A stretch of 64,000 bases of DNA, taken from the NCBI RefSeq assembly GCF_042453785.1, contig NC_091673.1, forward strand, positions 3,107,501 to 3,171,500. Reading direction: 5' to 3'. The stretch's first letter is position 1; the number at the start of each line of letters is the position of its first letter. A program made the translations under genes and the position numbers. Under the pieces are notes generated by a model. The model was not told where the DNA came from, did no database searches, and saw only the letters and a list, made by a program, of their open reading frames with translations. This document shows, piece by piece, positions 1-9,379 of this stretch. Source of the DNA: Malus domestica (Eukaryota > Streptophyta > Magnoliopsida > Rosales > Rosaceae).

Positions 1-1416
1 CATATTCCCTTCTAGTACACAACTCATCAGCCTTGACATCATCTTCAATGATCTGTGTACCTTAATTACAGTTGAGAAATTCATGCTCTGAACTCGACCC
101 AGAGCTTCAGTCATATAGAACACTAAATGTACAGACAAGAACATGTCACAAGTCCAAAATTTCAAGACTGTCAAACGTCACTGATAGTAAGAAGTAAATT
201 AATCCTAAATTAAAAAACAGATATAAAGTTCCTTGGGGATTCAAAATTATATTTAAACATTATGTTCCAGAAACTTGCTATCAGTGAGCATGCCACTCAT
301 ATCTCAGCACCGGTTTAGTCTGTAAGCTTATGTCTTAGTCCTTACTTCGAAAATGCAGATAAAACATATAAATATCAGCATCTTAAAAGGCCCAATACAG
401 ATTTGACAGCACTCAATAAAGAAGCAAACCTTCAGTTTCTTCAAAACTGCTAGAGCTTCCTGTTGAGTAGAATCCACGGCAACAGGAATTATAATGCGTT
501 CAAGCTTCTCCACATATGCTGAATTAAAAAAAGAAGATACGTAAGAAAACCTCTGCGAATTCATCAGTATAAAGACAATTTAGACATAAAAATAAAATAA
601 AATAATAGGGTATTTCTTAATAGCTTAAGAAATGTTCAATTTAATGTACCTGAAGTAACATTGTCGCTATCAAGAACAGGTAGTCCCTGGACTTGCCTCA
701 GTGACCGCGGCATCCTCATCCAATGCTCCTTGGTTAGCAGATTCAGTATCAGATCCCCGACTCAATATCCCGTGAACAGAATGCAATGGACTCGTAATTT
801 GAAACTTAAAACCTACACAAATAGAACAATGTAGTATGCCCAACACACAATTTAGCAAATGCCCGACCATATAAAACCACTAGAGCTGTTATCCTAAAAT
901 CAAGTAACCAAATTAACCCAATTGGAACAGCAATTCACTAAAAAGGAAACTTAATCACTAGTAACCCATCAAAAGAGCCAATAAGTGAAAATGCAGACCT
1001 CTTTTCGACCGCGAAAAGTGAGCAATGGCGGCAACTATTACCGCCAGTGAAGCCCCAATACCCACAATCACAATTTTAGGTAACCCTGCAACAACCCAAC
1101 AAATTAACACAAAAGTCTTAAGCTTTTATGTGAAGTTGTGCGAAATTCATGATTAATTCAGACCTGGACTTCTGCGGGGAAGCGGAGAATCGACAATTTC
1201 CCAACCGCCATAGTCGCCGTCGTCGGATTGGTCCAATGGGAACCATGAAATGTCGAGGTTTCGCTGGGCGAGCGAAGCAGAGAGGCGCAGTCTGGGCCTT
1301 GCGGATTTGGGTTTCAAGAGAATTAAGGTCGGGGAGAGAGTACGGCGTCGTATAAGTAAGAAAGTGTACGTGGGAAGGAAAATGGAGGAAGAAGGAGGTG
1401 CACAAGAGGAGCACAT
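1..1416 (-). CDS. SLH-domain (S-layer homology-like) plastid-type protein, 5' part, runs off the left edge
   Basis: Five exons fit by phase: 1164-1416, 999-1085, 650-812, 430-518 and 1-52 (continuing outside). The N-terminus is rich in Ser, Arg and Leu like a plastid transit peptide and is followed by an acidic-aromatic stretch (GDYGGWEIVD). Exon 2 encodes a short hydrophobic helix (KIVIVGIGASLAVIVAAIAHF), likely a membrane anchor. Exon 4 reads VEKLERIIIPVAVDSTQQEA and exon 5 reads KADELCTRREY, both typical of the Arabidopsis At5g23890/At5g52410 SLH-domain proteins, whose role is poorly known. The ATG at 1416 is the first in the open frame. Oddity: exon 3 does not keep frame. Its upstream part reads to DEDAAVTE, but the part that joins exon 4 (GLPVLDSDNVTS) is in another frame, as if one extra base lies at about 696-697. 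The gene may be broken, or the assembly may have an indel. Confidence 0.75.
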
Positions 1417-2281
1417 GGTTATTGATAGCTGAACGAGATTTGGGGATTAGGGTTTTGAATTTGCGGTGGGAGGTGAGAAATGATGAAGCTTTGTAATTGC
1501 AGAGAGGGAGAGAGAGTTTGGGGTCGGAGAGTGGGATGTGGGATGTAGGAGGTGGCAGTGGCATCTGTTTGTTCGTTCGTTTTTATTTTATTTTTTTTTT
1601 TTCTGGAAATATGGCATCTGTTTGCATGGTCTACCCAATTTATGACATATCTAACCACATCATCCGTAACGCAGTACTCACACAAATATTTGGTCTACCT
1701 AATTTAAGTCGGTGCCTATCGAAGTTTTTCTCATTAATTTTTGTTCTGGCAATGGAGAGGGTGACGCCTTTGCACTAGGTGCAGCATCTTATGCTTATGT
1801 ACCCTCCTCCTCTGCTTCTTGTTTGTTGCGTTCTTTGTAGCTTGCCTTCTGTGGGCTTCTTTGTTTGTTTGACTTTAGCCCTGGTGTTATTTCAAATTTT
1901 TCAAAAAAATAAAAATTAAGATTAGTCGCCGTTGAACTCATGATTGATTGCTAGCCATTGATATAATTAGGCTTCAATGTTGATGCACGACTAATCCTAG
2001 CAGCCCTCATAATGACGGCAATCTTAACCTTGGTTCTTTTTTTTTTTTTTTTTTTTTTTTTGGCATAAGACTGAAGTGAATGATTTTTTCATAACATAAG
2101 ATTGAAATAGATAAATTTTTCTAATAAGTAATCCATCTTCTGCCACAATTCTTTCATTTCTTCTTTCTCTTAACTTCGAACAATAGTGAGTTATCCAATT
2201 CAGTCTAATCCTTGACACCGAGACTGAAAATGTTTTGTCAACTGGGCTAATTCATACACCAACTTGGATCAAACATTTACC
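1417..2281. other. Spacer between the SLH gene 5' end and a transposon
   Basis: The promoter and 5' UTR of the minus-strand SLH gene should lie just above 1416, where the plus strand is rich in GAGA runs. A poly-T tract occupies about 2038-2060. I see no gene. The small open frames here have no recognisable protein features. Confidence 0.6.
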
Positions 2282-2292
2282 ATCACCAACAA

Positions 2293-2781
2293 GGTTCTAA
2301 AAATCGCTAGGCGCTAGTCGGGCGGCGGGCTGGGGCCTAGCGCCTAGGCGGCTAGGCAGGGCCTAGGCGGGAGCCTAGGCGGACTAGTCGGATTTAAGTA
2401 AATCTATCATATTTAAGGTAAATAAGTGTCTGCTTCTACTTGAAATATATATAATTTCATCATAAACTACAAAATAGAATGCATATATATCATGAAGTAT
2501 TGGAACATAATAAAAACATGTGAAATAAGGATATAATGTTTGTTCATTCAAGTATGCAACAAGTCTCTTACAATTTATTGGAAAAAAACAAAATGCAAAA
2601 TGAAAGTTATGTATTTTCTGTCTAAGTGAGTTGCAACCTAGGCGGGTCTAGGCGGGTGCCTAGGCGGGCTAGGCGGGTGCCTAGGTGGTCTAGGCGGTGG
2701 GCTGGGGCATAGGCATTAATCGGGGCGGTGGGCTGGGGCCTAGCGCCTAGGCGGCGCTAGGCGGGGATTTTTAGAACAGTG
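2293..2781. mobile_element. Nonautonomous TIR element with CTAGGCG-rich ends, 11-bp TSD
   Basis: The ends are inverted (GGTTCTAAAAATC at the left; the reverse complement of the right end reads CACTGTTCTAAAAATC). It is flanked by a perfect 11-bp direct repeat, ATCACCAACAA, at 2282-2292 and 2782-2792. Both ends are G+C-rich and built from CCTAGGCGG-like units; the core at about 2400-2630 is A+T-rich. No coding sequence is present. An 11-bp TSD suggests the Mutator-like superfamily, but the family is not identified. Confidence 0.75.
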
Positions 2782-2872
2782 ATCACCAACAAATTAACAT
2801 TTACAGACAGAGACAGTAAAACACACAAACCCAGATTGCAGTAAAAAAACTACAAAACAAAACAAAATTTGA

Positions 2873-4506
2873 TTAAGAAGACATGCATTTTTTGCCATCT
2901 GACGAGTAAATGAGTTTACTTTGAAGGGCTTGGTATTTAGGCGACACTGCAGCCAAAATTACAATGCCGCTGACCAATGCCAGCCCCAGTCCCAAACTAT
3001 TCACAAGCATCGACTCGGTACAGTGTTTAGACACATTCCTCTTCGTTTGTAAGAATGTCAACTTCTCCAAAAGCCCCGTTTCTGCAGTTGCCACAGCCAG
3101 ACCGTACGTGTAGAGTCCAAGGAAGATGTGCCACGGCAACACCCTTAGCCTCACCGAGCGCACTTCCCCTCGATGCCAGAAGCTCAGGAACCCCATCAAC
3201 CACTGCAAATCAGAAATCTAATAAGTATTGCCCTCCTTTGTTTTTTTTTTTTTTTACACAAGGAGCATGAACAAGTATTGAGCCTATTAACCACGGCAAC
3301 AGTAAGGTCGAGGGACGTTTGTGGCTACTTCTAAGATGAGCGACACTTCTGTTTATAACTGCGTCAAAATTTTTATTAAAAATTCAAGTGCTTCACGATG
3401 TAGCATCTCTATAAAGCACTTTTACTATCCGAAAACATTTTAGCACCTCCGTAAAGCGCATTTACTACGTTTTTAGGTTATATTAATAATTGCTTTCCTC
3501 TGGCCCATTTGATAAATTATTTCACTGATATGATTGAGGGTTGATGCTACTGTACAGTCAAGATGGCCTACATGCTTCCTAAACCTCCAAATCAGTAATT
3601 ATCCTAAAAATAAATATTGCTTTTGTGATTAAACCGCTATGTTAAACAACAATGTAGTTTCCCATAAATCAAATAATTGCATCAAATATGAGTTAAATTT
3701 AGAAGTATGAAGAATTTACCTGAGCTCCAAACAAGAGGATGCAGATCAACCCCATCCAAGAATGCAAACTATAGAAATTAGACACCATGCCCTTCTTCCC
3801 TTGAAATTTAGTCCAAATCCCAACTATCCCGGAAGCCAAAGCCACGCCTTGAAGGCACAAATGCACTGATTTCTTCAAACTCCTTGAACCAGGCAACCAC
3901 CTATGGATCAAAATTGCTGCAGAAAATATAACAAAAATAAATAAAATATTCAAAACCCAACTCATAAAAGTGTCTCCTTTTATCAATGGGAAATGATTTC
4001 CGTACACATTTCCCGTTTATTTCTGTCCGTTGATTCTTCTTTGATTCGTTCAATCGAAAGACCAGAGATAAACACGCATGCAAAATGGAGAAAATGGGTG
4101 TGTGGAAATCACTTCTCTTACCAACTGAAGGGTTTGCTTCAATTTTTAAACATGTTGCTAAAAAACTTCCATTACCTTCTCCACTAATGAGAATAAACCC
4201 AATGACCATGAACAGAGGATGAAGAGCCTGCAAAAACAACAACCACCCTTTTCAAATTTTTTAGCTTCAAGAAATGATCAATTGAGATATTATCTGGGTT
4301 TTGAGAGTAAATTAAGAGGTGTGAATAGAAGGAGTGGAGAGGATTCATACTGAATAAATGAGGCCTTGGTCTTCTTGTGGGGAAGAATGAGGAAGGAAGC
4401 TGGACTTGAAGGAGAAAGCCCAGAAAATGACCAGAGCTGCAACTGCAAGCCCTGAGATTCTGGCAAAGAAGAGGAGTGGAACTAGTGATGGTGTGACTGT
4501 CGCCAT
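2873..4506 (-). CDS. Cytochrome b561, probable transmembrane ascorbate ferrireductase 4-like
   Basis: Four exons (4351-4506, 4176-4227, 3720-3916, 2873-3202) join in phase to a 244-residue protein, the normal length for the family. Cytochrome b561 proteins move electrons from ascorbate across a membrane to ferric chelates or monodehydroascorbate. The four expected heme-ligand histidines are visible: H55 (ALHPLFMV), H88 (KKSVHL), H121 (YSLHSWMG) and H160 (LPWHIFLG). About six hydrophobic helices surround them. The sequence closely resembles what I recall of Arabidopsis At1g26100, including GEVRSVRLRVLPWH and ATAETGLLEKLTFLQ. The start MATVTPSL at 4506 fits the family; an in-frame upstream extension does not. 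In Arabidopsis the next gene is DCP5, also present here but about 20 kb away. Confidence 0.93.
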
Positions 4507-4691
4507 GGATTTGATACTTGCAGCTCCAACACTCTGAGAGCGAGAGTCAGTGCACCGACAGCTGAAGTCTAGATCTACTTTGGCACAAAATACTGGCAAT
4601 TTGCGCAAAAGTTGCTTTCTTTCTCGAATTTCATTATGCGGAAAAAACAGATGCTTTCACTCAAAGACTGTCCCACTACACGTTCTTTTCA

Positions 4692-4836
4692 AGGGAATAT
4701 TAAAATTTTGAATTTTAACGATAAAAGTAAAATAAAAAATAAAATAAATAGTATCAAGATTAATTTTTTAGTGTAAAAATATGATTTTTCGTTAAAATAA
4801 ACAGTACCGAAAGTTTTTTGTTAAAATTCCCTTCTT
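4692..4836. repeat. Short MITE-like repeat, family K, copy 1
   Basis: About 145 bp bounded by imperfect inverted ends (AAGGGAATATT and AAAATTCCCTT). The core carries TAACGATAAAAGTAAA, TTTTTAGTGTAAAAATATG and TTTTTCGTTAAAATAAACAG. The same core recurs at 37675-37821, 38009-38164 and 46403-46556, the last two in the opposite orientation. It is noncoding. Confidence 0.7.
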
Positions 4837-4872
4837 TTTAAGGCTTTTTCGTTTTTTATGCAATTTCTGTTT

Positions 4873-4971
4873 GGATAATGCTTGTATTCTCCCGTGCAGA
4901 ATTTCTTTGTTTCGCATTATTATTAAATGATGGAACAAGAGGTTTCGCCGTGAAAAAATACAAGCATTATC
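4873..4971. repeat. Short Tourist-like MITE, GGATAATGCTTG ends
   Basis: A 99-bp element starting GGATAATGCTTGTATTC and ending CAAGCATTATC, a near-perfect inverted pair. It looks like an internally deleted member of the family found as three longer copies between 50189 and 51633. Confidence 0.6.
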
Positions 4972-6056
4972 TTTTATGTTTTCATTTGGTGTCTCAAGTT
5001 ATTCTATTTCGTCAAGTTGGTTGAAAAATAATTGATAATTTGACACTTAAAGAATTAGAGCCATAAAACAGAAAAATGCCAAGTTTCAAGCAAACCGACA
5101 GGTCCAAATATGTCAAATTAACAATTTCATAGACAAACTTGACGAAATAGAGTAACACGAGACACAAAATAAAAGATTTGTTAGTCTGCTAGTTGCATAA
5201 GAAAGATCAAGTACTGTATTAGGGCTGTTCTCAGTGGTTTTTTTTTTTTTGTTTTGTTTTACTTTATGGCTTTTTACTCTCGACTTCTCGGAGTTTGATG
5301 GCCGATAACCCTTGTTAACCCTAGCTAGCATACAACCTTGATTTCTAGTAACATGCCAGCTAAGGAAAAGGACACTATTCGGCATTTTATATGTGCGGAG
5401 TCATTCTTACTTGTATGTGAATTTATATCTGATACATATTACTATAGTGATTAAAAGTATGTTTGATATTGCTTTTAAAAAGGGCTAAAATCACTTTTAA
5501 AGAGCTAAAAATGCTTCTGAATTTGAGCGAAAAAACTTAAAAGTGTTTCTGTATCATAGAAGCGCTTTCTAAGTGCCCTTTAGGAAGTACTTGGAGTTTT
5601 ATTAAAATTTGTGGCGCAAACAGTCCCAAACCAGCCCTAACTGGTTAAATTGATGAATTGTGATATGGCCAAAGTTTTTTTCCATTGTACAATCAATTTA
5701 GGTTATACAGCTTGTCTTATCTTTGTATAAAGTATCTATATGCCTTGCTAGGTGCCCTATACAGTATTTTTCTGTATATTATTCTGTGTTTGGTGGTGAC
5801 TGACTTAGTAATTATCATACATTTTTTATAACTTCTAGTCTCAAATTTGGAATGAGGATCTTCTCCGGATCCTCTTTGTGGGGATTTTGGAGATCCTTCA
5901 ATCATGTATGTTGTGTTCACACGTACATTGTGCGGTTAATTTTTGTTAGTTACTGTTTATATTTAATTTTAAATAAAAAATTTACAATAATTTATGGTCG
6001 CACGATATACGATGAACGGATGTGATTGGAGGATTCTTTAAATTCTCACAAAGATA

Positions 6057-6227
6057 GGAAATTTTTAGTTGTGACGGAAACACAAGTGGTACACCACGTG
6101 TTTTAATAGAAATGGTGAGAAATTTTATTTTTGAAGTTATTAACTTTTTAGCACACATATCTCACCATTTGTTTAGTGACACGTGATGTACCACATCGTA
6201 TACCGATCACACCGAAAAATCTCTCTA
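6057..6227. mobile_element. MITE inserted in the copy-A promoter only
   Basis: About 171 bp absent from copy B. The ends form a long imperfect inverted repeat: GAAATTTTTAGTTGTGACGG at the left against GAGATTTTTCGGTGTGATCGG on the reverse complement, followed in both arms by GTGGTACACCACGTG-like sequence. The flanks (ACAAAGATAG and ACAAATAG) resemble a target-site duplication of about 9 bp, so a Mutator-like MITE is likely. The insertion lies about 150 bp upstream of the TATA box. Confidence 0.7.
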
Positions 6228-6382
6228 CAAATAGGATTCGGAGAATCCTAATTCCAAATTCGAGGTACCTCCGCAAACATAACCAATAAAAAAAGAATTA
6301 TTGCGTCGTATTTCAACATATAGCAAGCAAAATGACATACAAAGCATCCAAAATCAGCCGGTGAGTATCATATCCCCACCAC

Positions 6383-6391
6383 TATATATAA
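6383..6391 (+). promoter_or_regulatory. TATA box of the copy-A dioxygenase gene
   Basis: TATATATAA, 63 bp upstream of the ATG at 6454, is conserved in sequence and spacing class in copy B. Confidence 0.55.
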
Positions 6392-6453
6392 CCCCTTCGA
6401 ACCTAAACACAAACACGCCCATAAATAAATACCAAGTTAGAGAGAGAGAGATT

Positions 6454-8020
6454 ATGGAGCCCTTCACCAAAGACTTCAAAGTAGGAGAGTGCGAAGGCCA
6501 AAAGGTGGTGGATGGTGAGACCATGCCACTGGTGCTGCAGCCTCCAGCACCCGAAAACAACGATGTGGAGTCACTTATTTTGGCTCTTCAGAAGAACAAG
6601 GACTGGTTTGATCAGATGCTTCTCAAGAACAGCGCTATCCTTCTCCGAGGTTTCAATGTGCAGAACGCTGAGGAGTTCAACGACATCATAGAAACCTTCG
6701 GTTGGGATGATATTCGCTATGTAGGACCGGCGCCAAGAACTCATGTGCACAAGCGAGTTTGGACTGCAAATGAAGGACCTCTCTCAGAGTTCATATACTA
6801 TCACCATGAGATGGTCTTGGTAAGTGCATATATATACATCACCATGAAAAATCATCATATTTCTAGGGACATAGGTTGTCAAAAATATTGGAGGAGTCTC
6901 CTGGCAGTTTCATTTCTGTTTTCTTAGGTGACAAGGCTCGGCCTAGAATGGTTGTTTCTTGTAACCGAAAAACAAAAGAACTCGTTTTTGTTGCATTAGG
7001 ATCGGAGACAGGTATCGAATTCATCGCTAGGAAGTGTGAAATTGATCATGTTTTCTGCAAACATATACTGTGTCAGTTGCTTCCCTTCCCATCACCAAAG
7101 CACAGAGAGATTAATAAGTTAATTAACTGTCATATATCTTGATTTAAGCAAACATTTTTTACTTGAATTTTTTAAGCCAAGTCAAAACATGGACTCATTC
7201 CAACCTCAGTATGTTTCCTGCAAACATGGACCGATGACTCTTGTATCGTAAACTAAAATTCGAAGAGTTGACTCTATATAATTAATTAACCCTAATTGAC
7301 TATGTCTAACTAATTAATTAACCTGCAGATTAAGGAATATCCCAAAAAGGTCATCCTATTCTGTGAGATACCTCCACCAGAAGGCGGACAGACCCCATTT
7401 GTTCCGAGCTTCCGAGTGACGGAGAGGATGCTGGAGGAGTTCCCGGAAGCTGTGGAAGAATTGGATGCAGGTGGCTTGAAATACACCTTCACAGCACCAA
7501 GTAAGAACAGCACAGGTTCTATGAGGGGCAGGGGTTGGGAGGATACTTTTGCCGCATCAGACCGTGCAGAAGCTGAAAAAAAGTAATACATTCATATTTT
7601 AGTATATTATATAATGTGTCGATCGACATCATTGTCACCAGCTAAAATGGACAGTGTTTGTTTACTTGTGGCAGGGCTAATGCTTTAGGCATGGACGTCG
7701 AGTGGCTATCAGATGGGGGAATCAAGACGATATTAGGACCGAGGTCGCTGACGAAGGTGTTTGAAGGAAGAAAAGGGAGGAGAATGTGGTTCAACACGAT
7801 GGTAGGCATGCATGGGAAGGAGAACAGCTCGGCCCTGATGGCGGACGGGACCGAGATTCCGGCAGAGCTGGTGAACAGATGTGAGCAGATAATCGAAGAA
7901 GAAAGCATCCAGTTCAAGTGGGAGAAGGGTGATGTTCTCTTCCTTGATAACCTGGCTTTGCTTCATGGAAGAAGGCCTTCTCTTGCTCCCAGAAGAGTCT
8001 TGGTTGCCACATGCAAGTAG
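6454..8020 (+). CDS. TauD/TfdA-family Fe(II)/2-oxoglutarate dioxygenase (clavaminate synthase-like), copy A
   Basis: Exons 6454-6819, 7329-7582 and 7675-8020 give 321 residues. The protein resembles Arabidopsis At3g21360, a clavaminate-synthase-like protein of known fold but unproven substrate. Visible hallmarks are the iron-binding H117-x-E119 (in YHHEM, an HxE rather than HxD variant), the distal H304 (LLHGRRP), and R313/R314, one of which should bind the 2-oxoglutarate carboxylate. ILLRGF, GGQTPFV and GDVLFLDN are further family blocks. No targeting peptide is evident, so a cytosolic place is likely. Splice sites are canonical; the second intron splits a Lys codon. The encoded protein is identical to copy B; the five exon base differences I find are all silent. 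The 5' UTR has a short GA run. Confidence 0.92.
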
Positions 8021-8642
8021 AGATCTCAAGATATGATTACCACAATATCTTCTACTTCCATCAAAGTTGTATGCAACTATGCATGCTATGCATTTACAAT
8101 TAAGCTACTCGATATCGGAGTCATTAAAGTACGTATATGTAATAAGATCTCAATTTGTGATTTCAAATTCAATTGGGTGAACTTGAAAGGCATGAATATG
8201 ATATGCAATTAATTGGGAAAGAAATAAACACTTAATCTATGTGCTTTTATTTTGTGTCTCGTGTTACTCCATTGATTAAAATTTTATTCATTTTCAATTT
8301 TTGATCAAGATTTTTAGGTTTTAATAAACATCATTAATTATTTCAATAATAAAATATTTTTTATTTCTAATATATTCATTTAGTGTTAGAAATTTTACAT
8401 TTGGTATATTTATTTTTATGACTAAATTTGTTATCAAATATTTTTATTATTAGTTTGTACCTATTTTTAATTTGCAACCTTTTTTTTTATTTGTACCAAT
8501 TTTCTTTTCAGTTTTAATTTGTACCTGTTACATCCCACATCGCCCAGGGGTGAGGATCCTCTAAACCTTATATGTAAATTCTCATATCTACCTAGCACGA
8601 GGCCTTTTAGGAGCTCATTGGCTTCGGGTTCGGTAGCAACTT

Positions 8643-8705
8643 TGAAGTTAAGCGAGTTCGTGCGAGAGCAATCCCAGGATGAGTGACCCATTGGGAAGTT
8701 ATCGT
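8643..8705 (+). repeat. 5S-rRNA-like block in the left Cassandra LTR
   Basis: GAAGTTAAGCGAG, GCGAGAGCAATCCCAGGATG and GTGACCCATTGGGAAGTT follow the 3' half of plant 5S rRNA (internal promoter region) with scattered substitutions. It is part of the LTR, not a functional rRNA gene. Confidence 0.8.
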
Positions 8706-9379
8706 GTGAGTTCCCAGAAACAAAACCGTGAGGCTATGGTGGGGGCCCAAAGTGGACAATATCATACTACGGTGGAGTCGAGCCCGGGATGTGGTGGGGG
8801 CCTAAAACGAACAATATCGTGCTATGGCAGAGAGCTTGGGATGTGGTGAGGGCCCGGGCGGGGATGTGACAATTTGGTATCAGAGTCAATCCTTAGTCGG
8901 AAATGTGCCAACGAGGACGTCGGGCCCTAAGACCATCTCCAATGGTGACCTAAAACCTAAAAATATTTAGCCTATAAAATTTAGGTTTTGGCCCAGAAAC
9001 AATTTTTCTGATCTAGCCATTTTGGCCTAAAATTTTAGCTCGAGATTATCAAAGAATGGATTAAGGCTATTTTTTTAATTAACTTTTAAAAAAAAAAATT
9101 ATGTAGACTATCATAAATTAATTATATGAACATTTTAACATAAAAATATTTAAATTCCGATAAATTTTGAAAAATCACTAAATCAATACATGAAAATCAT
9201 GATAAACCACATAAACTTAAAAATAAAAAATTTAAAAAAAAAGACAATTAATAAACCACATAAACTTAATACAATCGAAAACTCATAAACTTAATAATGA
9301 TATCCACCATCTTGACTTGGTGATGGACTTGGGTGATAGTTTTGAGATGAATCGTCATCTTGAAATATACTCCTTGTGG

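Larger units (their letters stand above)
5172..8235 (+). repeat. Direct segmental duplication, copy A
   Basis: This 3.06-kb segment aligns along its length with 20585-23461. Both start at AAAGATTTGTTAGTCTGCT and end at GAAATAAACACTTAA; the flanks then diverge. The unit holds an upstream spacer, the promoter and the whole dioxygenase gene. Copy A is longer mainly because of a MITE at 6057-6227. Confidence 0.92.

Noticed and set aside
690-812. GC-AG intron donor (GAG then GCAAGT) in SLH exon 3 as an explanation for the frame conflict
   Set aside because: The motif is a good GC donor, but ending the exon there gives phase 0, while exon 4 needs phase 1. It does not restore frame.
6876-7142. Open frame of 88 codons in intron 1 of dioxygenase copy A, repeated at 22088-22354 in copy B
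   Set aside because: It lies wholly within the intron and is shared only because of the recent duplication. The few differences between copies include replacement changes, and I recognise no domain, so coding is unlikely.
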